Shown: positions 50,753 to 61,526 of the stretch, piece by piece
Numbering within the stretch: the first letter of the stretch is position 1
Layout: each line of letters starts with the position of its first letter
DNA from: Amycolatopsis sp. NBRC 101858
GTDB lineage: Bacteria; Actinomycetota; Actinomycetes; Mycobacteriales; Pseudonocardiaceae
Assembly: GCF_030269325.1 (NCBI RefSeq)
Contig: NZ_BSTD01000008.1
Coordinates: 124,001-188,000, forward strand
Length of the DNA stretch: 64,000 nt
Direction: 5' to 3'
Notes under the pieces: model-generated
Told to the model about the DNA's origin: nothing
Seen by the model: the letters and a program-made list of their open reading frames with translations, nothing else
The model's database searches: none
Made by a program: the position numbers and the translations under genes

Positions 50753-51790
50753 GTGAATGAGCGAGTTTGGCCCAGCAGTGCCGCGACGGCGATCGGCTCG
50801 ATGCCAGGCACGGACCCCGCGGAGGCGGCGGCGGTCGTGTTCGGCGAGCTGCCGGACTTCCCGCACCTGCCGGAACTGCCGGCCCGGGGCGTCGGTGCCG
50901 ACATGCTCGGCCGGACCGCCGCGCTGCTGGTCGACCTGGCCGTCGAGGTCGTGCCGAGCGGCTACCGCGTCGCGGCGCGGCCGGGACACGAGCACCGGCG
51001 GGCCGTCGACCTGTTGCGCTGGGATCTAGACGCTTTACAGGAAGCGCGAGAGAAGGCCGGAGCTACGCCGCCGGTCTTCAAGGTCCAGCTCGCCGGCCCG
51101 TGGACGCTCGGCGCCGGCATTGAGCTGCCCCGGGGCCATCGAGTGCTCACCGACCGCGGCGCGTTGCGGGACTTCACGTCCTCCCTGCTGGACGGACTCG
51201 CCGGGCATGTCGCCGAAGTCCAGGCCAGGACCGGCGCGCCCGTGGTCGTCCAGTTCGACGAGCCGTCGTTGCCCGCGGTGCTGGCCGGCGGCCTGTCGAC
51301 GCCGTCCGGCTATGGGAACGTCGCCGCTGTGCCGGAGCCGGAGGCACGTGACCTGCTCGCCACGGTGATCGACGGCGCGAAGGCGATCACCGGGAAGCCG
51401 GTGATCCTGCACTGCTGCGCCGCGAAGCCGCCGCTCGGCATGCTGCGCCAGGCCGGCGCCGACGCACTCGCCTTCGACCTCGCCTCGCTCGACGGCGCGT
51501 CCGCTGCGTTCCTCGACGAAATCGGCGAAGTCTGGGACGGCGGCGCGACGCTGTTCCTGGGCGCGGTTCCGACCACGGCGCCCGCGTCTCCGGTGAGCCT
51601 GAAGGACGTCGGCGAGCCGGCCTTCCGGCTGGCCGACCGGCTCGGCTTCAACCGCAGCGTCCTCGCCGAACGCGCGGTGCCGACCCCCGCATGCGGCCTC
51701 GCCGGCGCCACACCCGAGTGGATGCGCCGCGCTCTCGCGCTGACGCGTGATCTCGGCAAAGCCTTCGTGGAACCCCCGGAAGACTGGTGA
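50753..51790 (+). CDS. MetE/UROD-like vitamin B12-independent methionine synthase-type protein (Rv3015c-like)
   Basis: 345 residues from GTG 50753. ATAIGSMPGTDPAEAAAVVFGELPD, VQLAGPWTLGAG, VVVQFDEPSLPAVLAG and VILHCCAAKPPLGML are typical of the short MetE C-domain-like proteins in actinobacteria. The His-Cys-Cys segment can bind zinc as in MetE, but the N-terminal half of a true MetE is lacking, so methionine synthesis is not assured. In mycobacteria it sits just before ligA, as here. Confidence 0.85.
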   Translation: MNERVWPSSAATAIGSMPGTDPAEAAAVVFGELPDFPHLPELPARGVGADMLGRTAALLVDLAVEVVPSGYRVAARPGHEHRRAVDLLRWDLDALQEAREKAGATPPVFKVQLAGPWTLGAGIELPRGHRVLTDRGALRDFTSSLLDGLAGHVAEVQARTGAPVVVQFDEPSLPAVLAGGLSTPSGYGNVAAVPEPEARDLLATVIDGAKAITGKPVILHCCAAKPPLGMLRQAGADALAFDLASLDGASAAFLDEIGEVWDGGATLFLGAVPTTAPASPVSLKDVGEPAFRLADRLGFNRSVLAERAVPTPACGLAGATPEWMRRALALTRDLGKAFVEPPEDW

Positions 51791-51880
51791 CGGAATCCGG
51801 CAACTCGCCGACGTCTGCCCTGCCCGGCCCGGCAAGTAGCGTGACGGGGGTAGCCGACCGAACGAGGACCACCCGTAACC

Positions 51881-52585
51881 ATGCGCCTGTTCCGCCGCAA
51901 GAACGCCGTCGCCGATCCGCCCGACCCGCGCACGGCGTGGCCCGAGCAGCACGTGCCGGACGACCCGGCGGCCGCCGCCGAGGCGTTCTGGCGCGGCTGG
52001 TACGACCTGCTCCCGATGGTCAGCGCGGCGCTCGGCGAAGGTGAACCGCACCGGGTCGAGCACGAGCTCTGCCAGCTCGTCGAGGCGCTGCACCCGCGGC
52101 TGCACTTTTCGCTCGAACGTGGTCGTCGGTCGATCTACGCCCTGGTCGTGACCGGTCAGGAGGACCCGGAGCTGCGTCCGTTCACCGACGCGTGGCGCGC
52201 CGTCGCGCCGCCGGACGACGCGATCTGGGAGTACCACGACTCGGTCCCGCCCGTGCCCGATCCGACGGAGGTCACCGTCAACCTCGGCGAGCACCGGATC
52301 GCGCTGGCCGACGTCCGGGTCGTCGCACAGGTCGACGAGGACGAGCACGTGGTCGACGTCGCCGTCTTCCACCCCGGCTTCGGCGACCTCGACGAGGCCG
52401 CCCGGCAGACCATGACGTTCCTGCCGCTCGACGCGACATTGGGTGAACGTCTCGCCGCCGAACGACTACGGCGCGTAGAGACAGCGGCGGCCGAACCGGC
52501 GGGCGCGATCACCCTTCTGGAGTTCCGTGAACTGGTCCGCGGACTGGACGCCGGACCGGACGAAATTGTCGGTGCCGCCGACTAG
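51881..52585 (+). CDS. Conserved hypothetical protein between MetE-like gene and ligA
   Basis: 234 residues, no transmembrane segment and no signal peptide. WPEQHVPDDPAAAAEAFWRGWYDLLP, LHFSLERGRRSIYALVVTGQEDPELRP and VVDVAVFHPGFGDLDEAARQTMTFLPLDATLGERLAAERLRRVE give an acidic, soluble protein. No family recognised beyond actinobacterial conservation. It ends 11 bp before ligA. Confidence 0.75.
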   Translation: MRLFRRKNAVADPPDPRTAWPEQHVPDDPAAAAEAFWRGWYDLLPMVSAALGEGEPHRVEHELCQLVEALHPRLHFSLERGRRSIYALVVTGQEDPELRPFTDAWRAVAPPDDAIWEYHDSVPPVPDPTEVTVNLGEHRIALADVRVVAQVDEDEHVVDVAVFHPGFGDLDEAARQTMTFLPLDATLGERLAAERLRRVETAAAEPAGAITLLEFRELVRGLDAGPDEIVGAAD

Positions 52586-52596
52586 GCTCACCACCC

Positions 52597-54756
52597 GTGA
52601 GCAGCACCGAATCCCCTCAGGACCAGATCACCGCGGAGGACGTCACCGACGTCCCGGCCGATGTGCGCGAGCGCCACGCCGCCCTCGCGGAGGAACTGCG
52701 CAACCACCAGTTCCGCTACTACGTCCTGGACTCGCCGATCATCTCCGACGGGCAGTTCGACGAGCTGCTCGGCGAGCTGCAGCAGATCGAGGAACAGCAC
52801 CCGGCGCTGGTCACGCCCGAGTCGCCGAGCCAGCGCGTCGGTGGCACGTTTTCGACCGAGTTCACCGCGTACGACCACCTCGAGCGCATGCTCAGCCTCG
52901 ACAACGTCTTCGACCAGGACGAGTTTCTCGTCTGGGTGGAGCGCGTCGAGAAGGAGGTCGGGCACACCGAGTTCCTTGCCGAGCTGAAGATCGACGGCCT
53001 GGCGATCAACCTCTTGTACGAAAACGGTCACCTCACCCGGGCGCTCACCCGGGGTGACGGCCGCACGGGCGAAGACGTGACGCTGAACATGCGCACGCTC
53101 GACCAGGTGCCGGAGACCCTCACGGGCACCGACCAGTTCCCGGTGCCCGCCCTGGTCGAGGTGCGCGGCGAGGTCTACTTCCGCGTCGAAGACTTCCTCG
53201 AGCTGAACGCGAAGATGGTCGAAGCGGGCAAGCCGCCGTATGCGAACCCGCGCAACACCGCGGCCGGGTCGCTGCGGCAGAAGGACCCGAAGATCACCCG
53301 CGAGCGCCGGCTGCGGCTGATCTGCCACGGCCTCGGCAAACGCGAGGGCTTCGAGCCGCAGCGTCAGTCGGAGGCGTACGACGCGCTGGCCGCGTGGGGG
53401 CTGCCGGTCTCGCCGCACAGCAAGGTCCTGACGTCGGCCGAGGAGCTCACCGAGCACATCGTCTACTGGGGCGAGCACCGGCACGACGCCGAGCACGAAA
53501 TCGACGGCGTGGTCATCAAGGTCGACCGGGTGGCGCTGCAGCGGCGGCTGGGTACCACGTCGCGCGCGCCGCGGTGGGCGATCGCCTACAAGTACCCGCC
53601 GGAAGAAGCGATCACGACGCTGCTCGACATCCAGGTCAACGTCGGGCGGACCGGGCGGGTGACGCCGTTCGCGGTCACCGAGCCGGTCAAGGTCGCGGGG
53701 TCGACCGTCGCGCGGGCCACCCTCCACAACCAGGAGGAGGTCAAGCGCAAGGGCGTGCTCATCGGCGACCGGATCGTCATCCGGAAGGCCGGCGACGTCA
53801 TCCCCGAGGTCCTCGGGCCGGTGGTGGACGCGCGGACCGGCGACGAACGCGAGTTCGTCATGCCCACCCACTGCCCGGAATGCGGTACCGAGCTCGCCTA
53901 CCAGAAGGAAGGCGACAAGGACATCCGCTGCCCGAACAGCCGGTTCTGTCGCGCTCAGCTGCGTGAGCGCCTCTTCAGCCTGGCCGGGCGCGGCGCCTTC
54001 GACATCGAGGTCCTCGGGTACGAAGCCGCGGTCGCGCTGCTCGACGCGCAGGTGGTCGCCGACGAGGGCGACGTCTTCGACCTGAACGAGGACAGCCTCG
54101 CCGAGGTCGAGCTGTTCCGCACGAAGGCCGGCGAGTTGTCGGCAAACGCACGAAAGCTGCTCGCCAACCTCGACGTCGCGAAGGACCGGCCGCTGTGGAA
54201 GGTGCTGGTCGCTTTGTCGATCCGGCACGTGGGGCCGACGGCCGCGCAGGCGCTGGCCCGGGAGTTCGGCTCGATCGAGGCCATCGAGCAGGCGAGCGAA
54301 GAGGAGCTGGCGGACGTCGACGGCGTCGGACCGACCATCGCGCGCGCGACGCAGGAGTGGTTCGAGGTCGGCTGGCACCGCGAGATCGTCGAAAAATGGC
54401 GACGCGCCGGCGTGCGGATGGAGGAGGAGCGCGACGAGTCCGTCCCGCGCAACCTCGAAGGCCTGTCGATCGTGGTGACGGGGTCGCTCGACGGCTTCTC
54501 CCGCGACGAGGCCAAGGAGTTCATCATGGCCCGCGGCGGCAAGGCGGCCGGGTCGGTCTCGAAGAAGACCTCGTTCGTCGTCGTCGGGGACTCGCCTGGT
54601 TCGAAATACGACAAGGCCGTGCAGCTCAAGGTGCCGGTGCTCGACGAAGCCGGCTTCCGCGTCCTGCTGGAGCGCGGGCCCGAGGCGGCGCAGGAGGTGG
54701 CGCTGCCGGCCGGCGACGAAACCGCCGAAGACGAGTCTGGGGAGACGGATGGGTGA
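52597..54756 (+). CDS. ligA: NAD-dependent DNA ligase
   Basis: 719 residues from GTG 52597. K131 in AELKIDGLAI forms the AMP adduct; the adenylation domain spans about 1-335, then an OB fold, a Cys4 zinc finger (HCPECGTEL, CPNSRFC), an HhH domain and a C-terminal BRCT (about 620-705: GLSIVVTGSLDGFSRDEAKEFI). It seals nicks in replication and repair. The extra C-terminal acidic tail (EVALPAGDETAEDESGETDG) is lineage-specific. Conserved gene order with gatCAB follows. Confidence 0.97.
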   Translation: MSSTESPQDQITAEDVTDVPADVRERHAALAEELRNHQFRYYVLDSPIISDGQFDELLGELQQIEEQHPALVTPESPSQRVGGTFSTEFTAYDHLERMLSLDNVFDQDEFLVWVERVEKEVGHTEFLAELKIDGLAINLLYENGHLTRALTRGDGRTGEDVTLNMRTLDQVPETLTGTDQFPVPALVEVRGEVYFRVEDFLELNAKMVEAGKPPYANPRNTAAGSLRQKDPKITRERRLRLICHGLGKREGFEPQRQSEAYDALAAWGLPVSPHSKVLTSAEELTEHIVYWGEHRHDAEHEIDGVVIKVDRVALQRRLGTTSRAPRWAIAYKYPPEEAITTLLDIQVNVGRTGRVTPFAVTEPVKVAGSTVARATLHNQEEVKRKGVLIGDRIVIRKAGDVIPEVLGPVVDARTGDEREFVMPTHCPECGTELAYQKEGDKDIRCPNSRFCRAQLRERLFSLAGRGAFDIEVLGYEAAVALLDAQVVADEGDVFDLNEDSLAEVELFRTKAGELSANARKLLANLDVAKDRPLWKVLVALSIRHVGPTAAQALAREFGSIEAIEQASEEELADVDGVGPTIARATQEWFEVGWHREIVEKWRRAGVRMEEERDESVPRNLEGLSIVVTGSLDGFSRDEAKEFIMARGGKAAGSVSKKTSFVVVGDSPGSKYDKAVQLKVPVLDEAGFRVLLERGPEAAQEVALPAGDETAEDESGETDG

Positions 54757-55243
54757 TGTCGAGATCCGGCCACCGAGGCCGGAGGAGTACGCCGCCGCGG
54801 GGGAGGTCACGGTGCAGGCGTACGACGTCGATGGTCACTTGGCCGGCGACGTCGGTTATGACGCGACGCTGCGTGACGTCGCGAGCCGGGCCGAGCTGGC
54901 CGAGGTGCTCGTCGCCGTCGATGCGGCGGGGGAGGTGCTCGGGACCGTGACCGTCGTGCGGCCGGGGTCGCCGTACGCCGAGATTTCGCGTCCGGGGGAG
55001 CTGGAGTTCCGGATGCTCGCGGTGGCGCCGTCGGCGCGTGGTCGCGGTGTCGGCGAGGCGTTGACGCGGGCCGTGCTCGACCGCGCACGGGTGCTGGGCG
55101 TCCCCAAGGTGGTGCTGAGCAGTCTCGACCGGATGCACTCCGCGCACCGGCTCTAGGAGCGGCTCGGGTTCGCGCGCCTGGTCGAACGGGACTGGCGGCC
55201 GTTTCCGCACATCAGCCTGATCGCCTACCAGATCGACGTCTGA
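54749..55243 (+). pseudogene. GNAT acetyltransferase interrupted by an in-frame TAG
   Basis: From ATG 54749 (overlapping the ligA stop) 135 residues read to TAG at 55154-55156: IRPPRPEEYAAAGEVTVQAY, EFRMLAVAPSARGRGVGEALTRAVLDRAR, then SSLDRMHSAHRL. After the stop the same frame goes on ERLGFARLVERDW...ISLIAYQIDV to TGA at 55241-55243. HRL-Y-ERLGF is a common GNAT end, so the TAG likely replaced a Tyr codon by one base change. The shortened form lacks the final strand that closes the fold. Recent loss, sequencing error or stop read-through are all possible. Confidence 0.8.
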
Positions 55244-55255
55244 CCTGGCGTTCGT

Positions 55256-55289
55256 CGAAAAGAGGACGAGCCGGCTCGTCCCCTTTTCG
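55256..55289. terminator. Bidirectional terminator between the GNAT gene and the ACT-domain gene
   Basis: A 17-bp inverted stem (55256-55272 with 55273-55289), one mismatch, with AAAA/TTTT runs at each side so that it can stop both strands. Confidence 0.9.
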
Positions 55290-55302
55290 GCAACGTGCGG
55301 GG

Positions 55303-55959
55303 CTAGCCGTCGAGGACGACCGCGACGATCCCGGCGAGGTGGGCCAGCCGGGCGACCTCGGCCGCGCGGAAAGCCGGGCCGCCGGGACGGGCGACGAGCA
55401 GCGCCTTGCCCGGCTTGCCCAGCGGGGTGGCCGCCAGCTCGGTGCCCAGTTCCTTCCACGTCTCCGGGATCCAGGCTTCTTCGCCGTCGAGCACCGTCGC
55501 GCGCTCGAGCGGCAGCCAGGGCAGGTTGGTGATCGGGGTCTCGGGAGCGGCGCTCGACGACGCCAGCCGGAGGGCGCCGGTCTCGGCGTGCTCGACGACC
55601 ATCGCCCAGCCGGCGCGCACGATGCGGGGCACGCCCTCGGCCAGGATGTTGAGCCCGGTTTTCGGCTGGGCGGCGATTTCTTCGACGAGCTCGAGCTCGC
55701 GGTGCGTGTCCAGCACGCCCGCGTAGGGGCGGACCGCGTCCACTTCGACGCCTTCGACACTCTCGGCCGCCGTGATGAGGGCGTCGGGCAGCCGGCCGGA
55801 GGGGAGCTCGACCACGAGGTCGTCCACCGCCACTCCGGTGCCGCGCTCGACGACGTCCACGCTGAGGATGTCGGCGCCCACCGTGCCGAGCGCCGTGGCG
55901 ACCGCGCCGAGGGTTCCCGGGCTGTCCGGAAGGAGGACCCGGATCAGGAACGACACCAC
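55303..55959 (-). CDS. ACT-domain protein (Rv3013-like)
   Basis: 218 residues from GTG 55959. LIRVLLPDSPGTLGAVATALGTVGADILSVDVVERG is a clean ACT domain (about 3-75), the amino-acid-binding regulatory fold; the remainder (about 95-218) resembles a second small-molecule domain with WAMVVEHAETG and GKALLVARPGGPAFRAAEVARLAHLAGIV. No catalytic domain. In mycobacteria the homologue is on the strand opposite ligA and gat genes, as here. Confidence 0.88.
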   Translation of the reverse strand: MVSFLIRVLLPDSPGTLGAVATALGTVGADILSVDVVERGTGVAVDDLVVELPSGRLPDALITAAESVEGVEVDAVRPYAGVLDTHRELELVEEIAAQPKTGLNILAEGVPRIVRAGWAMVVEHAETGALRLASSSAAPETPITNLPWLPLERATVLDGEEAWIPETWKELGTELAATPLGKPGKALLVARPGGPAFRAAEVARLAHLAGIVAVVLDG

Positions 55960-56192
55960 GCGCCCCTCTCACCTCTGGCGTCCCAGCCTTGCCGTGGGAC
56001 GCTCGATGCCGGTCGCCGATTGTGACAGACCCACCCGGCCCGCGGGACCCGCTGTCCGCCGGGCGGGATGCAGGCGTCGCCGGACGGCACCCGGCCTGCG
56101 CCGGGCGTAACCCAGTCGAGTCGTCCGACGTCGTCACCATAGACTTGCAGCTTCCGAGACAACCCGCACAGCACAACCCGGGAGTCACCCGC

Positions 56193-56488
56193 GTGCCCAA
56201 CATTTCCCGAGACGAGGTCGCGCACCTCGCGAAGCTGGCCAGGCTGGCCGTGACCGATGACGAGCTCGACGTCTTCGCCGGCCAGCTCGACCAGATCCTG
56301 GACTCGGTGGCCAAGGTGAGCGAGGTCGCCGCCGAAGATGTGCCGCCGACGTCGCACGCCGTGCCGCTGACGAACGTCTTCCGGCAGGACGTCGTCGTCC
56401 CCGGGCTCACGCAGCAGCAGGCGCTGGCCGGTGCGCCGGCCGCCGAGGACGGCCGTTTCCGGGTGCCGCGGATTCTGGGGGAAGAGCA

Positions 56489-56492
<4 letters not shown>
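56193..56492 (+). CDS. gatC: Asp-tRNA(Asn)/Glu-tRNA(Gln) amidotransferase subunit C
   Basis: 99 residues from GTG 56193. ISRDEVAHLAKLARLAVTDDELDVFAGQLDQILDSV is the entire family signature. It stabilises GatA-GatB. The stop overlaps the gatA start (GTGA). Confidence 0.95.
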
Positions 56493-58002
<1,510 letters not shown>

Positions 58003-58006
<4 letters not shown>

Positions 58007-59508
58007 CTGCCGTGGCCGAGCTGATGGACTACGCCGACGTCATCGAACGCTTCGACCCGGTGCTCGGTCTCGAAGTGCACGTCGAGCTGAACACCAACAC
58101 GAAGATGTTCTGCGGCTGCCCGAACGAGTTCGGCGGCGAGCCGAACACGAAGGTCTGCCCGACCTGCCTGGGCCTGCCCGGCGCGTTGCCGGTGGTGAAC
58201 GGCAAGGCCGTCGAGGGCGCGATCCGCATCGGCCTCGCGCTCAACTGCGAGATCGCCGAGTGGTGCCGGTTCGCCCGGAAGAACTACTTCTACCCGGACA
58301 TGCCGAAGAACTTCCAGACGTCGCAGTACGACGAGCCGATCGCCTTCAACGGCTACCTCGACGTCACGCTCGACGACGGCGAGGTCGTGCGCGTGGAGAT
58401 CGAGCGCGCGCACATGGAGGAGGACACCGGCAAGTCGCTGCACGTCGGTGGCGCCACCGGCCGGATCCACGGTGCCGAGCACTCGCTGCTCGACTACAAC
58501 CGCGCCGGCGTGCCGCTGATCGAGATCGTCACCAAGACGATCGAGGGCACCGGCGAGCGGGCCCCCGAGGTCGCGCGGGCGTACGTGTCCGCGCTACGAG
58601 ACCTGCTTCGCGCGCTCGACGTGTCCGACGTCCGCATGGACCAGGGCTCGCTGCGCTGCGACGCGAACATCTCGCTGATGGCGAAGGACGCGACCGAGTT
58701 CGGCACCCGCACCGAGACGAAGAACGTCAACTCGCTGCGCAGCGTCGAGCGCGCGGTGCGCTACGAGATGACGCGGCAGGCGGCGATCCTCGCCGACGGT
58801 GGCAAGATCAAGCAGGAGACGCGGCACTTCCAGGAGGCCGACGGTTCGACGTCTCCTGGCCGCACCAAGGAGACCGCGGAGGACTACCGGTACTTCCCGG
58901 AGCCCGACCTGGTCCCGATCGCGCCGGCGCGCGAGTGGGTCGAGGAGCTGCGCGGCACGCTGCCGGAGATGCCGTCCGAGAGGCGCAAGCGGATCCAGAC
59001 GGAATGGTCACTTTCCGACGAAGCCCTGCGTGACCTGCTGAACGTCGGGGCTGTCGACCTCGTCGCGGCCACGGTCGAGGCCGGCGCTTCGCCGGACGAG
59101 GCCCGCGGCTGGTGGGTCAACACGCTGGCCCAGGAGGCGAACACTCGCGAGGTCGAGCTGGCCGACCTGACGATCACGCCGAAGCAGGTGGCCGAGGTCA
59201 TCGGGCTGGTTTCCTCCGGCGAGCTGACGAACAAGCTCGCGAAGGAGGTCGTCCAGGGCGTGCTCGCCGGTGAGGGCGAGCCGCGGGAGGTCGTCGAGAA
59301 GCGCGGGCTGAAGGTCGTCTCGGACGACTCGGCGCTGCTCGCGGCGATCGACGAGGCCCTGGCGGGGCAGCCGGACGTCGCGGACAAGATCCGCGGCGGC
59401 AAGGTCGCCGCGGCGGGCGCGATCGTCGGCGCGGTCATGAAGGCGACCAAGGGGCAGGCCGACGCCAAGCGCGTCCGCGAGCTGATCATCGAGCGCGTGG
59501 GTTCCTGA
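58003..59508 (+). CDS. gatB: Asp/Glu-tRNA amidotransferase subunit B
   Basis: 501 residues from GTG 58003, overlapping the gatA stop (GTGA). PVLGLEVHVELNTNTKMFCGCPN, the zinc-binding cysteines C..C (CGCPNEF, VCPTCLGLPG), YFYPDMPKNFQTSQYDEPI and TKNVNSLRSVERAV mark the kinase/transamidase core; a YqeY-like tail domain (about 400-501) binds tRNA. Last gene of the gat operon; a membrane protein follows 8 bp later. Confidence 0.97.
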
Positions 59509-59516
59509 TCGTTTTC

Positions 59517-60053
59517 ATGACACAGCCGTTTTCCGTCAAGAGCGTCACCTGGCGCGAGTGGCTCGGCCTGGCGGCCGGGCTGCTCGCGCTGGGCTCGATG
59601 TTCCTCCCGTGGACCACGCTGAGCACCAACAAGCCGGACATCGAAGACATCCTGTCGCAGCTGGAGCACAGTGACGTCGTCCGTGACGCGTGGCACTCGA
59701 GCTTCTTCGCGTGGTGCCCGCCGCTGCCGTTGCTGCTGGCCGGGGTGGTCGTGGTCGTTTTCGGACGAATCCGGAAGGCGCGGGTCAGCGGCCTGCCGCA
59801 CCTGTGGCTGGCGGTCGCCGTGGCGTCGCTGCTGCTGATGGTGATCGGCTGGTTCACGCTGGATTGGGAGTTCGATGCCGACCAGCGTGGCATCTTCGAC
59901 GCCGCCGGCATCGCCATCGGCCCCGGCTTCGGCCGGTTCCTCGGGCTGCTGGCCGCGCTCGCGTCGGGCGTGGCCGCTTTCCTGGACATGCGGGCGGCGC
60001 GGGCCGAGAGCCGGCAGCCGCGGAAACGTGAGCCTCGCAGCAAGAGCCGCTGA
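59517..60053 (+). CDS. Membrane protein downstream of gatB
   Basis: 178 residues with four hydrophobic segments (about 16-32, 65-85, 96-115, 138-158), a basic C-terminus (RQPRKREPRSKSR) and no recognisable domain. Its close spacing makes it part of the gat transcript, though function is unlikely to be related. Confidence 0.75.
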   Translation: MTQPFSVKSVTWREWLGLAAGLLALGSMFLPWTTLSTNKPDIEDILSQLEHSDVVRDAWHSSFFAWCPPLPLLLAGVVVVVFGRIRKARVSGLPHLWLAVAVASLLLMVIGWFTLDWEFDADQRGIFDAAGIAIGPGFGRFLGLLAALASGVAAFLDMRAARAESRQPRKREPRSKSR

Positions 60054-60431
60054 CCGGTTCTCGGCGACCTGCCACCCGGTTGAGGTGACGGTGGGTTTGC
60101 CGGCTGTGCGGACTCGCAGTCGTTGAGGTCGCTGAGTCGTCCGTTCCGGTTGCTGGCCTGAAATGACAACGTTGACATCGGCGGCGGCCGTTGCGTGAGA
60201 AAGCGCTTTCTGAGACGGTCGAAAGGGCGAGCCGCAGAAGGCTGTGGGCGACCGGCGGGAGGCGTCGGCGAGGTCGCCGAAGGGCTGCGTGGCGGCGGGA
60301 ATGCCGCGGCGAAGGCTACGCGGCAAGAGGAATGCGGCGGCGAAGGAGTCGCGCGGGCATGCGACGTGCCGAGGGAATCGTGAGAGGCGTCCGCTGAAAC
60401 AGCGTCGAGGTTGGTGAGGAGGGAGGCCGGG
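60054..60431. other. 378-bp intergenic region with LacI-type palindrome and imperfect repeats
   Basis: No convincing gene; two Arg-rich open frames here have no family and no proper ribosome site. AGAAAGCGCTTTCT at 60198-60211 is a LacI-type operator, and GAATGC(C/G)GCGGCGAAGG occurs twice (about 60300 and 60331). It leads into the dehydrogenase operon. Confidence 0.6.
60198..60211. promoter_or_regulatory. LacI-family operator-like palindrome
   Basis: AGAAAGCGCTTTCT is perfectly symmetric over 14 bp and contains the GAAAGCGCTTTC core common to LacI/GalR-type operators. It lies 220-235 bp before the operon's first gene; no lacI-like gene is in the window, so the regulator would be encoded elsewhere or past the end. 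Confidence 0.65.
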
Positions 60432-61526
60432 TTGGCTCGGGGAAAGCGTTTGCGGGTTGCCGTCGTCGGGGCCGGGGCTATTGCCGACAGTCACCGGGCT
60501 GCCTATCTGGCTCACCGCGACGATGTCGATCTCGTGGCCGCCGCCGACGTCGATGAAAGCCGGGCTCTCGCCTTCTGCGCGACCACCGAGCACGCCAAGC
60601 CCTACCCGGACCTCGACTCCCTGCTCGCCGAGCAGGAACCTGATCTCGTCTCGATCTGCACTCCGCCGGGTCTGCACGTAGGACAAACCAAAGCTGTCCT
60701 CGAGAGTGGTGCTTGGGTCTGGTGTGAGAAGCCGCCTTGTCGTTCTTTGGCCGAATACGACGACATGGCCTCCGCCGAACTTGATGGGGGCCCCTATGTC
60801 TCCTTCGTCTACCAGCAGCGGTCCGGTTCCGCCGTCGCCCGCTTTCGGGAACTGCTCGCCAAGGGCGAACTCGGGCGTCCGCTTGTCGCGCATTGTCAGA
60901 CCACCTGGTACCGCGATGCCGGCTACTACGCGGTCCCGTGGCGTGGGCGTTGGGCGACCGAAGGCGGTGGGCCCGCCATGGGGCACGGCATCCACCAGAT
61001 GGATCTGCTGCTCCACCTGCTCGCCGACGAGGACAGCGAAGACGGCGAGTGGGCCGAAGTCCAGGCGATGACCGCGCGGCTCGTGCACGATGTCGAGACC
61101 GAGGATGTCTCCACTGCGCTCGTCCGGTTCGGGTCCGGGGCGTTGGCCACCGTCGTCAACAGTGTCCTTTCGCCCGACGAAGTGAGCCGGATCCGCGTCG
61201 ACCTCGAGCGTGCCACCGTCGAGCTCACGCACCTCTACGGCCACGTTGCCGAAAATTGGCAATACACCCCTGCGCCGAACTGCAGCAGGCCGGAGACCGA
61301 ATCGGCCGAGGATGTCGGCAGCTCGCATGCCGCTGCGTTGGCGCCCGTTCTGGACGCCTATCGGGCCGGGCGGCGGCCGCCGTGCAGTGGGCGGGATGGG
61401 CGGCGGGTGCTGGAGTTCGTCGCCTCTCTCTACAAGGCCGCCTTCACCGGGCAAACCGTGCGTCGTGGGGAGATCGGGCCCGGGGATCCCTTCTACCTGG
61501 GCATGGCCGGGGTGAGCGCGGGATGA
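60432..61526 (+). CDS. Gfo/Idh/MocA family oxidoreductase
   Basis: 364 residues from TTG 60432, which has a GGAGGGAGG site 6-14 nt upstream; GTG 60411 is the frame's first start. RVAVVGAGAIADSHRAAYLA is the NAD(P) loop, CEKPPC the EKP motif and GHGIHQMDLLLHLL the active-site HxxD region. These enzymes oxidise or epimerise sugars, inositols and sugar acids. It is first of a four-gene operon with ATGA junctions. Confidence 0.9.
   Translation: MARGKRLRVAVVGAGAIADSHRAAYLAHRDDVDLVAAADVDESRALAFCATTEHAKPYPDLDSLLAEQEPDLVSICTPPGLHVGQTKAVLESGAWVWCEKPPCRSLAEYDDMASAELDGGPYVSFVYQQRSGSAVARFRELLAKGELGRPLVAHCQTTWYRDAGYYAVPWRGRWATEGGGPAMGHGIHQMDLLLHLLADEDSEDGEWAEVQAMTARLVHDVETEDVSTALVRFGSGALATVVNSVLSPDEVSRIRVDLERATVELTHLYGHVAENWQYTPAPNCSRPETESAEDVGSSHAAALAPVLDAYRAGRRPPCSGRDGRRVLEFVASLYKAAFTGQTVRRGEIGPGDPFYLGMAGVSAG

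Noticed and set aside
60191..60397. Arg-rich open frame in the gap before the dehydrogenase operon
   Set aside because: Nearly all Arg/Ala/Gly, no clear ribosome site, overlaps the LacI-type palindrome; probably a compositional frame.
60442..60453. GAAAGCGTTTGC as a second LacI operator
   Set aside because: It lies inside the first codons of the dehydrogenase (GKRLR) and may be only coding sequence; symmetry is imperfect.
58884..61454. Minus-strand open frame of 856 codons
   Set aside because: Antisense to gatB, the membrane protein and the first dehydrogenase; low-complexity translation, no family.
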